From Effrenium voratum (taxonomy: Eukaryota > Sar > Dinophyceae > Suessiales > Symbiodiniaceae): 64,000 nt of DNA. The notes beneath the pieces were generated by a model, which saw only the letters and a program-made list of their open reading frames with translations, had not been told where the DNA came from and made no database searches. The translations under genes and the position numbers were made by a program. Shown piece after piece: positions 12,646 through 20,170 of this stretch. The first letter of the stretch is position 1. Each line of letters begins with the position of its first letter. The DNA lies in assembly GCA_963377175.1 (NCBI GenBank), contig CAUJNA010003002.1, positions 255,501-319,500 on the forward strand, read 5' to 3'.

Positions 12646-13749
12646 TGGTTCACCGGATGTCCAGCAGTCCCAGAAGCCCACTCAACCAGAGTCGAGCAGC
12701 CTTTCGGAGGCGCTTTAAAGGGACAGTGAGGGGAAGTAACGGATGCTTTTCGGGAGCCCTTTCCAGATGGGTCACAGGGAAACCCAAGAAATACACCACC
12801 TTCTTTCTTCCCCCCCCCCCGAGACGTGACATTTAGGCAACTCCGAATTGGATTTGAACCCCTTCTGGAGGGTAACTGGGAAGTCCCAAAGATCCAAACC
12901 GCCAGGCCACCGAAAAGGGAGTACCCCAAAAGGCAGAACCGCCCATACCACCCATATGGGTATGGCTCAAAATCAAAGAGCTGGGGTTATGCGGGTTTTA
13001 CCAGGGTGCCATTTTGGTACCACTTGTTTGAGCCACAGCCAGATTATGGGAGTGTCGTGAGGAATGGGCGGGTGACGCCGATGTCCGTTGGCTCCCGCCC
13101 CACACCTCGCGACTCGCGAGGGCGGCGCTGTGCTTCGGGGCGCTGGGCGAAGGAAGGCGGGGGGAGAGCGAGCTGGAAGCCAACAGTGGGCGGCTCGCCT
13201 TTTTTTGGAAGACCAGGACCCCACATGGTGAAACCCGGCTTCGGGTGTCCTTGTTTTTTGTTTTTCTTTTTTCAAAGCAGGCCCAAAAAGGGGCCCCTCC
13301 CAAATGACTATGAGTAAAAATTCGGGACCCAAGCTGGTGGACATCAAACTTTGGTAGGGATTTTTGAGTCCACCAACCACTTCCAAGTAAACTCCGGGTC
13401 CAAAAGAAGATTCACTGCCAAATGAGGGTTCGGAAAGGGGAGTCTTTCCTTGAGGTTTCATTGTGGCTCTCAATAGCAGGGAGATATCAAAGGAACCTGT
13501 TTGAATCCTTAATTGAGGTCATGTGTCGCCATGGCGTGTTTGCCGTGTGGGGCAGCCCTGACTTTTTGCAGGTTCGTCAGAACGCGAGTGGCCCAAGGCT
13601 GTGTGAACCCAATCACCCAACCTGTGCTGGATGGAACGTTTTCGAGATGGCCCCAGGTGACCTTTTGAAGCGCTTATTTAATGGCCTGCGGCCTGGTTCC
13701 GCCGCCCCCACACACCTTAGAATTTCGGCCCGGGACGAGAGAAAGCACG
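12646..13749. other. Host non-coding DNA between retroelement relic and satellite arrays
   Basis: No firm gene. A GC-rich block at about 13077-13185 reads as an exon-like frame (ADVRWLPPHTSRLARAAL) but has no family match, so it is not called. A tRNA-like B-box (GGTTCAAATCC on the minus strand) occurs near 12845-12865 without a matching tRNA fold. Confidence 0.4.
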
Positions 13750-13756
13750 CGATATG

Positions 13757-14132
13757 TAGACAGACACAGACAGACACAAAGACACGCAGACAGACACGCA
13801 GCGGGGGGGGAGGGTCTTCGCGGACACGAAGACAGACGCAGATGCGCAGGCAGACGCAGACAGAGCCAGACAGACACAAATACACAGACAGACACGCGGG
13901 GGGGGGGGGGACACGAAGAAAGACGCAGATACGTAGACAGACACAGACAGACACAGACAGACACAAAGAGACAGAGACAGACACGCAAGGGGTCTTCGCG
14001 GACACGAAGACAGACGCAGACAGACCCAGACAGACACAAAGAGACACAGACAGACACGCAGGGGCATGGGGGGTCTTCGCGGACACGAAGACAGATGCAG
14101 ATACGTAGACAGACATAGACAGACACAGGGGG
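13757..14132 (+). repeat. CAGACA-type satellite with interspersed longer unit
   Basis: The array is of CAGACA/CAGACAC hexamers, interrupted every 80-100 bases by a longer unit containing GGTCTTCGCGGACACGAAGA and by G-runs. The longer unit contains the inverted repeat TCTTCG / CGAAGA. Frames on both strands are repeat artefacts. Confidence 0.9.
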
Positions 14133-14220
14133 GGGGCGGAGGGGTGGGGGAAGACTACCCGAAGCCTAGGGAAGAAGCCCGAAAGCACAGGACCCGCGCG
14201 TTGTTTGGTCCCGAAACAGT

Positions 14221-14536
14221 ATCGGAAGACTAGGAGAAGAAGCCGGAAGATTACGGAAGACTACGGGAAGAAGCCGAAAGATTGCGGAAATTTACGGGAA
14301 GAAGCTTGAAAGATTTCGGAAGACTACGGGAAGAAGCCGGAAGACTACGGAAGACTACGGAAGACTACGGAAGACTACGGGAAGAAGCCGGAAGACTACG
14401 AAAAAGACTACTGGAAGAAGCCGAAAGATTACGGAAGATTACGGGAAGAAGGCGGAAGACCACGGAAGACTACGGGAAGAAGCCGGAAGACTACGGAAGA
14501 CTACGGGAAGAAGCCGAAAGATTGCGGAAGATTACT
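14221..14536 (+). repeat. GGAAGACTACGGGAAGAAGCC satellite next to the insertion site
   Basis: Tandem, slightly irregular copies of GGAAGACTACGGGAAGAAGCC (about 20-33 bases apart) run up to a pure G-rich tract at about 14537-14564. The inserted element starts directly after that tract. The charged repetitive frame over it is not a gene. Confidence 0.9.
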
Positions 14537-14789
14537 GGGGGGGGGAGGGGGGGGGAGGGGGGGGAAAAAATAGAAGAAGTAGGGGGCCTGGGGGGAAGTC
14601 TGTTGATGGTTGCCTGTTCTGGTTTTTATGTTCATCTCAAATCTATGTTCCCCCTTATTCGTTTTGAAAAGAGGGTTTTTAGGGAGCTTATTTATCGTTT
14701 TCGTTAAGGTAATCATTTGGGTAAATTGTCGCCTTGTTCATTGTTGGGCTAGGGGCAAACATTTTTTTCATTTGAAAGAGGTAGCCCTT

Positions 14790-15035
14790 TTAGTAGTTAT
14801 CAAGTTCTGGGGTGTTGGTGGGTCGTTTGTTTCTTTGACGTTTATCTCTAAAATTATTTATTTTTGTTCTACACTCTTGACAATATTTATATCTTCTTCC
14901 ACTTTTTACATTTCCAAATTCATCAATTGTTTTATCACAAAGACATCTGTTGCATTTGAAGAATTCACCATAGTCTTCTGTTGCTTTTTCTTCTGTCATT
15001 CCATAATTATTCATTATAGTTTGCTTCACAACCAT
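14790..15035 (-). CDS. Small zinc-binding protein, left terminal repeat (81 aa)
   Basis: The protein has C28-x2-C31 and C52-x2-C55 separated by 20 residues containing a DEFGNVKSG turn. This layout resembles zinc-ribbon or HNH-associated zinc knuckles in which the second pair follows a Y-x-x-C-x-x-C motif. No nuclease histidines are visible, so a DNA-binding role is inference only. The ATG at 15035 is preceded by AAGTTGTTAAGATATATTAAG, a diverged form of the element's promoter motif. The right-end copy (36289-36539) is broken, so this is the only intact version. Confidence 0.75.
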   Translation of the reverse strand: MVVKQTIMNNYGMTEEKATEDYGEFFKCNRCLCDKTIDEFGNVKSGRRYKYCQECRTKINNFRDKRQRNKRPTNTPELDNY

Positions 15036-15146
15036 TTCTTAATATATCTTAACAACTTCTTTTTATGTGATTTTTATGTGATTGTCTAGTTATGTTTTAT
15101 AGGTTGAAATTACAGTATAATGAAAGGTTATAAAAGTTTACACTGT

Positions 15147-15178
15147 TTAATCATATTATAATTAAATATTATGATTAA
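15147..15178. terminator. AT hairpin 3' of the left terminal-repeat gene
   Basis: TTAATCATA pairs with TATGATTAA around an AT loop, ten bases past the stop codon of the 174-residue gene. The same structure occurs at 36145-36176. It is a candidate transcript 3'-end signal. Confidence 0.5.
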
Positions 15179-15187
15179 GCCATGAAA

Positions 15188-15712
15188 TCATTGTTTCTGT
15201 TTTCTATAAATTTCAATTGCAACATGTTCGATAGTAATGATTTCGTGTCGTTTCATAGTCTGTTTGGTTTCTTCAACTGCTTGTTCAATATGGTATTGTA
15301 ATGACGCTCTACTTGAAATCTTATTCTGTTTAGATGATGAATAAGAACGACTGTTGCAAATATTATTATTATACATAATTTTTGAACTAACTACTATTCC
15401 AACCTGTATTTCTTCATCATACTTCATCATTCTTAATAATTCTTTTGGTGGTTTCAACGCATATGAAAGCGCTTTATCACCTTTTAAGCATTTATTGCGA
15501 ATCTCAACATAATATCTACTTTCTCCTACTCGTTCAGTGTAAATAGACGGTTTCCATTTCCTTTGTAATTCTCTTAAAGCATCACATTGTTTCAGTCTTC
15601 GCCACCCTTCACTACCATTAATGTAAGTAGTGATGATTGAAACTAAGCCTTCAGGTAAGCTAGCGCAATTCACAACCATAAAATTATTCTCTGACATTTT
15701 ACCCTTACTCAT
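15188..15712 (-). CDS. Terminal-repeat-encoded protein, left copy (174 aa)
   Basis: I do not recognise the family. The protein begins with a polar leader (MSKGKMSENNF). Next comes a Leu-Pro-x-(G/E)-L-x-x-I-I-x-x-Y segment at residues 18-30 and a Cys-Asp-Ala-Leu run, loosely like an F-box N-terminal helix pair. A basic, Ser-rich C-terminal half follows. Start ATG 15712 lies behind the promoter motif at 15740-15754. A second copy sits in the right repeat (35611-36135); the two differ at seven codons and share all other bases. Being in both repeats, it is present twice per genome and would be expressed towards both ends. Function unknown. Confidence 0.85.
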   Translation of the reverse strand: MSKGKMSENNFMVVNCASLPEGLVSIITTYINGSEGWRRLKQCDALRELQRKWKPSIYTERVGESRYYVEIRNKCLKGDKALSYALKPPKELLRMMKYDEEIQVGIVVSSKIMYNNNICNSRSYSSSKQNKISSRASLQYHIEQAVEETKQTMKRHEIITIEHVAIEIYRKQKQ

Positions 15713-15739
15713 TTTTCTCTTAATATATAAGGTAATATT

Positions 15740-15754
15740 TCTTTAAGTAGTTTT
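15740..15754 (-). promoter_or_regulatory. ACTACTTAAAGA promoter motif, left terminal repeat
   Basis: AAAACTACTTAAAGA on the minus strand, 28 bases upstream of the start at 15712. The same motif precedes four other genes in the element. Confidence 0.6.
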
Positions 15755-15838
15755 GGCTAGGGGGTTGCTGGTCGGCTGGTCTGGGTTTCAGGTTTAATTT
15801 AAATGTCTTAACCTCATTGTTAGATTATAAAAACTAGG

Positions 15839-15872
15839 TTTAATCATATTATAATTGAATAATATCATTAAA
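15839..15872. terminator. AT hairpin directly after the 15873 stop codon
   Basis: A 14-base stem with one C-C mismatch (TTTAATCATATTAT against ATAATATCATTAAA) around a six-base loop. It begins one base after the TAG of the gene ending at 15873. Confidence 0.6.
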
Positions 15873-16342
15873 CTAAATCACTCCCGCTTTCCATCCACCT
15901 ATTCCATCCCACCAGAATTCAATAATTCGCATCTGTCCATCTACTAGACTGTCTTCTGTGTTTAGTTTCCGTATCGCTCCCGATAAGATATAGTGATTAA
16001 TAATCATAGCATTAAACTGCCCATCTCGGTTTAACTTTTTACCACAGTCTTTTATGATGTTTTCATCTGTTAGGTTTTCATACATTTCTTTCATGATGTC
16101 AAACCTAACAAATGAGTATATTGTCATCAAGTTTAATCCGCTATTATCCCTAAACCTGTTAATAACATCTTTCCAGAATTCTTCGTTTTCATCAACTGAT
16201 GGCAAAGGGTGTCTTTTGACGAAATCCTTTATTTTGTTTAACTCGTCATCTAATTCCTTTTATAACTGTCATTATCATCATCTTCTTCGTCTGATAGCAC
16301 CCAGTTTGATAAGTCAGCAATCACTCCGACATTTTCAGTCAT
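15873..16342 (-). pseudogene. Hypothetical acidic protein, frameshifted (about 155 codons)
   Basis: The ATG at 16342 opens MTENVGVIADLSNWVLSDEE and an acidic run, then hits a stop near 16250. One base out of frame, in or beside an AAAA run, the reading continues as ELDDELNKIKDFVKRHPLPS and on without a break to a TAG at 15873. The promoter motif at 16372-16387 lies 30 bases upstream of 16342, supporting that start. The intact downstream part alone is 110 codons from 16205. No family recognised. Either one base has been gained or lost, or the assembly has an error at the A-run. Confidence 0.75.
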
Positions 16343-16371
16343 ATTTTCACTTAATATAATAATTTAATATT

Positions 16372-16387
16372 TCTTTAAGTAGTTTTT
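16372..16387 (-). promoter_or_regulatory. ACTACTTAAAGA promoter motif before the 16342 gene
   Basis: Minus-strand AAAAAACTACTTAAAGA, about 30 bases upstream of the ATG at 16342, in the divergent gap with the integrase gene. Confidence 0.6.
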
Positions 16388-16446
16388 TATTTTATGTTAA
16401 GGGGCGGGGTTTTTATTGAAAAAATATTTTCTAACAATTTAATATA

Positions 16447-17373
16447 ATGGTGAGATTAACAAAAGACCAAATAATCAGCAACATCTATTACGACTTAGAC
16501 GAGGGTTTCGGAAGCACACAAGCGACACACAAGAAGGCAAAGGAAGAAGACCCAACAATAACATTAGACGTTGTAAAGTCTTTCTTAAAGAAACAGCCAA
16601 ATAAACAAATCAAAAATTATAGAGGAACTAATTCCTATACCGCTCCATTCGCACGATATGAATATCAAATAGACATAATGAATATGTCACCTTTAGCAAA
16701 AGACAAGAACGTTCCACAGTATGCTTTAGTCGTGATTGACATCTTCAGTAAATTAGCTGATGTAATACCGATGGAGGAAAGAGACGGAGAGCACGTTTTG
16801 AAGGCGTTGAGAACAAGCTTTAAAAAGATGGGTTATCCGATGTCCGTGTTTTCTGATGACGACGGAGCGTTTGCAACTAAAAATCAAGTTCAGGATTTCT
16901 TCAACAGTGAAGGAATAAACCACATCATCACGAAGACCCACGCAAATGTGGCCGAGCGTTTTATTAGAACGATGAAAAACAAAATTCACGATAGAGTTAG
17001 GTTTAACAACATGAAATGGACCGACGCCCTAACGCCAGCATTGAAACAGTATAACAGCACATCTCACTCATCAACAAGGATGACACCGTCTGAGGCACAC
17101 AAGGACGAGAATGAAATAAATGTAAAGGTCAATCTTAAACTACGAGAAAAAAACAAAAGAAAGTATCCCAGAATAGTGGAGAACGACAAGGTAAAAGTGT
17201 TTCAAAAGAAAAGGGGTAATTACACCGACAGAAAGGAGTATAACTCTAAATGGTCTAATAAAATATTCAATATAGATAAAATTGAATATGATATTATGGG
17301 TAATAAAACTTACAAAGTAGCAGAAATAAACAAACCGCTTTTGAGACACGAAATTTTGTTAGTTAATGATTAA
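16447..17373 (+). CDS. rve-family (retroviral-like) integrase
   Basis: A DDE-type integrase of the kind encoded by Maverick/Polintons and Mavirus-type virophages; it inserts the linear element DNA into host chromosomes. The catalytic core carries the three acidic residues: D76 in YQIDIM, D138 in SDDDGAF and E170 in NVAERFIR, with the expected spacing of about 30 residues between the last two. A basic N-terminal region (1-70) precedes the core. The C-terminal part (about 235-308), rich in Lys and aromatics with VENDKVKVF and KWSNKIFNI, fits the SH3-like tail of these enzymes. The frame is intact at 308 residues. Its stop overlaps the end of the convergent small gene at 17370. Confidence 0.95.
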   Translation: MVRLTKDQIISNIYYDLDEGFGSTQATHKKAKEEDPTITLDVVKSFLKKQPNKQIKNYRGTNSYTAPFARYEYQIDIMNMSPLAKDKNVPQYALVVIDIFSKLADVIPMEERDGEHVLKALRTSFKKMGYPMSVFSDDDGAFATKNQVQDFFNSEGINHIITKTHANVAERFIRTMKNKIHDRVRFNNMKWTDALTPALKQYNSTSHSSTRMTPSEAHKDENEINVKVNLKLREKNKRKYPRIVENDKVKVFQKKRGNYTDRKEYNSKWSNKIFNIDKIEYDIMGNKTYKVAEINKPLLRHEILLVND

Positions 17374-17669
17374 ACGTATTTCTTGGTGTCTTCTTTATAC
17401 TTGACTTGATAGTAATCCAGACTTGATTGTTTAGGTTCTTTTATGATTTTTTCATTCAGTTTTTTAAAATAAATGTTTCGTTTATTTTTGTATTCGCTAC
17501 TGTCTCTATCTACTTCTTTTGCTTGATAATTGTTATTGTTATCTTATGTAGGTTTAATATTCAAGCTCTTTAAGATTTTCAGTATGTTTTCATTTTGCTC
17601 CAACACTTTTTCTAATCTTGGAAACAACAACTCTAAACTACTGTCAATGTTCGCTAAATGTTCCTCCAT
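17370..17669 (-). pseudogene. Small hypothetical protein with one in-frame TAA (99 codons)
   Basis: The ATG at 17669 reads MEEHLANIDSSLELLFPRLE and continues to an in-frame TAA at 17546-17544. The same frame then stays open for 57 more codons, ending TKKYV at 17370. The N-terminal part is a likely amphipathic helix or coiled coil; the C-terminal part is Lys/Asp/Tyr-rich. The unbroken downstream frame with a similar style suggests one gene with a nonsense change. The alternatives are a 41-residue protein followed by non-coding DNA, or read-through. No family recognised. Confidence 0.6.
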
Positions 17670-17739
17670 ATATACTAAATTATAAAAATAAACTTTTAAA
17701 ACTAAATGTTGCAATTATGTTAAATCTACTCTTTAAATA

Positions 17740-18099
17740 CTATTTTTTCATCATTTGTTTAACAGTTTCCTGAGTTTCCTTATCGCCACTATCGGATGGT
17801 GATGCTTGCCGACCCCATTTAAAAGTTATATTATGAACATCTGTTTCTAAATTGATACTGTCTTTGGTTTTATCGATATTTATTCGTTTATCGTTTTTAC
17901 TTAGTTTGAAACTTGTCGGAATACACGAACATTTACAGTTTCCTTTCTTTTGTATTTCTAATTCATTTTTCATTTCTAACATCTTTTTACACATTGGACA
18001 AGCAAACTCAATAACTGATGTTTCTTTAACAATTTCTTCTTTTTCTTCATCGGTTGAAGAAACAACTGATTCTGTCTTATTCTTTTTCTTTCTCCCCAT
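17740..18099 (-). CDS. Small zinc-ribbon-like protein (119 aa)
   Basis: A basic N-terminus (MGRKKKNKTES) and a Ser/Glu linker lead to C34-x2-C37, then C55, C57 and C59 in a Cys-Lys-Cys-Ser-Cys cluster, which looks like a metal-binding knuckle. The C-terminal 50 residues are polar. The ATG at 18099 overlaps the 3' end of the next upstream frame (18077) by 23 bases, suggesting the two are expressed together. Family and role unknown; DNA or RNA binding is a guess from the zinc motif and charge. Confidence 0.7.
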   Translation of the reverse strand: MGRKKKNKTESVVSSTDEEKEEIVKETSVIEFACPMCKKMLEMKNELEIQKKGNCKCSCIPTSFKLSKNDKRINIDKTKDSINLETDVHNITFKWGRQASPSDSGDKETQETVKQMMKK

Positions 18100-18259
18100 C
18101 TATATTAACATTTATATTTTTAATATACTGTATTCCTAACTTAATTAATTCCAATGAATAATAACAACATTTCTTAATTTTATTATCGGTTAGTATTACT
18201 TGTTCTATATTTTCTACTTTATCTATTATATCAATATAATCCGAATAACTTCTATTCAT
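18077..18259 (-). CDS. Hypothetical small protein (60 aa)
   Basis: A short frame from ATG 18259 with a Tyr/Ile-rich N-terminus, a CCYYSLELIKLGIQYI segment and a basic tail that overlaps the start of the 18099 gene. It is not recognised. Support is its position in a tightly packed leftward run and the absence of any better use of the DNA. Confidence 0.5.
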   Translation of the reverse strand: MNRSYSDYIDIIDKVENIEQVILTDNKIKKCCYYSLELIKLGIQYIKNINVNIDGEKEKE

Positions 18260-18311
18260 ATAAAATAATAAATATAAAATATTTTCTAAATAACTTTAAT
18301 ATTATTTTATT

Positions 18312-19067
18312 ATGTCTGATGTTCCAATAATAAAACCAATAAATATAACTGATTACGATTTCAAACAATCTAAATATGAACATGTGCCAAAACTACCTTT
18401 TCGCTCAATTATTGTTGCTTCATCAACGGGTGGCAAAACAGTTTTAATTCAAAACCTTATCCTAAATGTTTATAGGGACTGCTTCGCCCGTATATTCATT
18501 TTTAGTCCGTCTGTTCATAATGACCCTACCTTCGTTGAAGTCAAGAAATATCAAAAAGATAATATGAAGGTTGATGATGAAAAAGAAAAGTTATATTATG
18601 ACACCTACCAACCTGAAGAACTGGAAGAAATAATTTACACGCAAAGAAAGATAATTTTTTATATGAAAGAACAGAAGATGAAGAAACTACATTCAATTTT
18701 AATCATAGTGGATGATTTTGCAGACGACCCTAAATTTGTTAGATACAGCAAGCTATTACATGGACTGGCAACGAGAGGCAGACACGACGCCATTAGTTTT
18801 TGTTTAAGTGTTCAAAAATATCGTGTCCTAGCACCAATCATTAGGTTGAATTCTAGTTCGTTGTATATCTTTAAGTTAAAGAATGTATCAGAGTTAATGT
18901 CATTCATTGAGGAAAACTCCGCCATTGTTGATAAAGAGCAACTATTAAATATGTATCATAAAGCGGTAGATGATAAACCATACTCCTTATTTTATGTTAA
19001 TATGAATTCCAAAGATGTTAATAATATGTTTTATGTTAGATTTGAAAAAGCATTTAAAATAAAATAA
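18312..19067 (+). CDS. A32-like (FtsK/HerA superfamily) genome-packaging ATPase
   Basis: Pumps viral DNA into capsids in Polinton-like viruses and other double-jelly-roll viruses. Walker A is ASSTGGKT at residues 36-43, following a hydrophobic strand (SIIV). Walker B is SILIIVDDFAD at 128-137, with D134/D135. A Gly-Leu-Ala-Thr-Arg-Gly-Arg motif at 151-157 supplies candidate arginine-finger residues, and a later SFCLSVQK strand fits the sensor position. At 251 residues it is full length for Polinton ATPases. It is followed after 15 bases by the gene at 19083 on the same strand. Confidence 0.93.
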   Translation: MSDVPIIKPINITDYDFKQSKYEHVPKLPFRSIIVASSTGGKTVLIQNLILNVYRDCFARIFIFSPSVHNDPTFVEVKKYQKDNMKVDDEKEKLYYDTYQPEELEEIIYTQRKIIFYMKEQKMKKLHSILIIVDDFADDPKFVRYSKLLHGLATRGRHDAISFCLSVQKYRVLAPIIRLNSSSLYIFKLKNVSELMSFIEENSAIVDKEQLLNMYHKAVDDKPYSLFYVNMNSKDVNNMFYVRFEKAFKIK

Positions 19068-19082
19068 AGATTGAAATATATT

Positions 19083-19562
19083 ATGATATTTTATGATTTA
19101 CCATTAGACATTAAAAACCTTGTATTATCTTATAATTTAGGTGATGTTAGATTATTAAAAATAAAAAATAATAGTATTATTAAAAATTATATTAATAAAT
19201 TTAAACCAGTGTATAAGTCTTACAAATTAAAGAATTCACAGTATTTTGAAATTGATAATATCATTATGAAAAATATTATCAAAAACGGCATATCATATAT
19301 GTTTAACTTAAGTGAGTTAGATAAATTACATCAAAAACATAAACCATTAAAATTATTAATTGAATATGATATATTTGTTAAATCTACCTCATTTACTTTT
19401 TTTAATCATCTTCGTAATCGTACTTTATCATCAAATAATTTATTTGATATTTATTATTTTCTTAATAAAGACCTTTATAAAACTAATTTAGTGTATAGGG
19501 ACAATGTGGTTAATTTTATTTCATTACAAGTGAAAAAAATAACTTTTAAAGTCATCAATTAA
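19083..19562 (+). CDS. Hypothetical Lys/Asn/Ile-rich protein (159 aa), possibly F-box-like at its N-terminus
   Basis: The frame is open from a TTG at 19071, but the first ATG is at 19083 (MIFYDLPLDIKNLVLSYNLG), which I take as the start in a eukaryotic host. The opening Leu-Pro-x-(D/E)-Ile-x-x-x-(V/I)-Leu pattern resembles an F-box helix, as in many protist-virus proteins. The rest is low-complexity Asn/Ile/Lys-rich with several Phe/Tyr pairs. The F-box idea is weak and there is no second motif. It lies just after the ATPase gene on the same strand and ends at a large hairpin. Confidence 0.65.
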   Translation: MIFYDLPLDIKNLVLSYNLGDVRLLKIKNNSIIKNYINKFKPVYKSYKLKNSQYFEIDNIIMKNIIKNGISYMFNLSELDKLHQKHKPLKLLIEYDIFVKSTSFTFFNHLRNRTLSSNNLFDIYYFLNKDLYKTNLVYRDNVVNFISLQVKKITFKVIN

Positions 19563-19601
19563 GAAAGACAAAGTTTTATTAGTAAATTTTATTCATATTT
19601 G

Positions 19602-19646
19602 TTTAATTAATAATGTTAATGAATCATATTAATATTATTAATTAAA
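19602..19646. terminator. Hairpin between convergent genes
   Basis: A perfect 13-base stem, TTTAATTAATAAT at 19602-19614 with its complement at 19634-19646, and a 19-base loop. It lies 40 bases after the 19562 stop and covers the stop of the opposing gene at 19616. Confidence 0.6.
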
Positions 19647-19852
19647 ATCAATGAAGCGTTGCATAAATTCAACGCAGGTAATTTATATAATAGTTTGTCC
19701 GATTTTTGATTTTCTAACTTTTCTATTCTCGCTACACATTCTTGAATAGATTTTATTATTAAAGTATCAGCTCTCGTTTTTTCATCTACTCTTAAATTTT
19801 TGATGTCTTCCATACTGTTATTTTCTTCGTTTTTGCTTTGACCAATACCCAT
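19616..19852 (-). CDS. Hypothetical protein with a possible N-myristoylation signal (78 aa)
   Basis: It begins MGIGQSKNEENN: Gly2 and Ser6 fit the Met-Gly-x-x-x-Ser/Thr consensus for N-myristoyltransferase. A predicted helical region (EDIKNLRVDEKTRADTLIIK) and a hydrophobic C-terminus (LNLCNASLILINNINMIH) follow. Myristoylated small proteins are common membrane-attachment factors in eukaryotic viruses, so a membrane or assembly role is possible but not shown. It sits just downstream of the S74 domain, nine bases apart. Confidence 0.65.
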   Translation of the reverse strand: MGIGQSKNEENNSMEDIKNLRVDEKTRADTLIIKSIQECVARIEKLENQKSDKLLYKLPALNLCNASLILINNINMIH

Positions 19853-19861
19853 TATATATTA

Positions 19862-20170
19862 TTATTTAGATTTTTCTTTTTTCAATTCCTTAACTTCTTT
19901 TTCAAGTTTATCTATTTTATCATTTAATTCTAATACTGCTTTATGAACCAACACAGGTAAAACTAAATAATTTAATCCTAAATATTCTCTGTCCTGACAT
20001 ACAATATTTTCAAACTCTTTAGGAATTGCTTTCAATACTTCATCTGCGATATATCCTATATGAGTTTTACCACCATCATTTCTATCGTGTCTCTTAAACT
20101 TCTTTGGCTTAAATTTCTTAATAATATTCATACAATTAGATTTGATATTGTCTATATCATATTTCAATCT
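19862..20170 (-). pseudogene. Peptidase S74 (intramolecular chaperone) domain, cut off from the fibre by an in-frame TAA
   Basis: The frame RLKYDIDNIKSNC followed by HIGYIADEVLKAIP, a tyrosine-leucine strand (YLGLNYLVLPVL) and a C-terminal coiled coil (LNDKIDKLEKEVKELKKEK) is the standard S74 layout. That layout has SD-x-RLK at the start, G(F/Y)IA-x-EV in the middle and a terminal helix. S74 domains trimerise fibres and then cleave themselves off at a conserved Ser-Asp site. The domain lies in the same frame as the 823-codon fibre, separated by exactly one TAA (20171-20173) immediately before RLK. There is no ATG for about 12 codons, so this is the natural C-terminus of the fibre, now separated by a nonsense codon or reached by read-through. 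Confidence 0.85.

Larger units (their letters stand above)
14565..15808. repeat. Left terminal inverted repeat
   Basis: Complementary to 35517-36764. It holds the zinc-finger gene (14790-15035), the 174-residue protein gene (15188-15712) and an ACTACTTAAAGA promoter motif. The inner edge is at AAATGTCT (15801-15808). Identity is high but not complete: eight base differences fall in the 174-residue gene, a few indels in the zinc-finger gene and a short substitution in the promoter. Polinton repeats are usually 100-1000 bases, so these are long. Confidence 0.93.

Noticed and set aside
13757..14132. Long arginine/threonine- or cysteine/valine-rich proteins
   Set aside because: Both strands are open only because of the hexamer satellite; there are no motifs and no codon bias.
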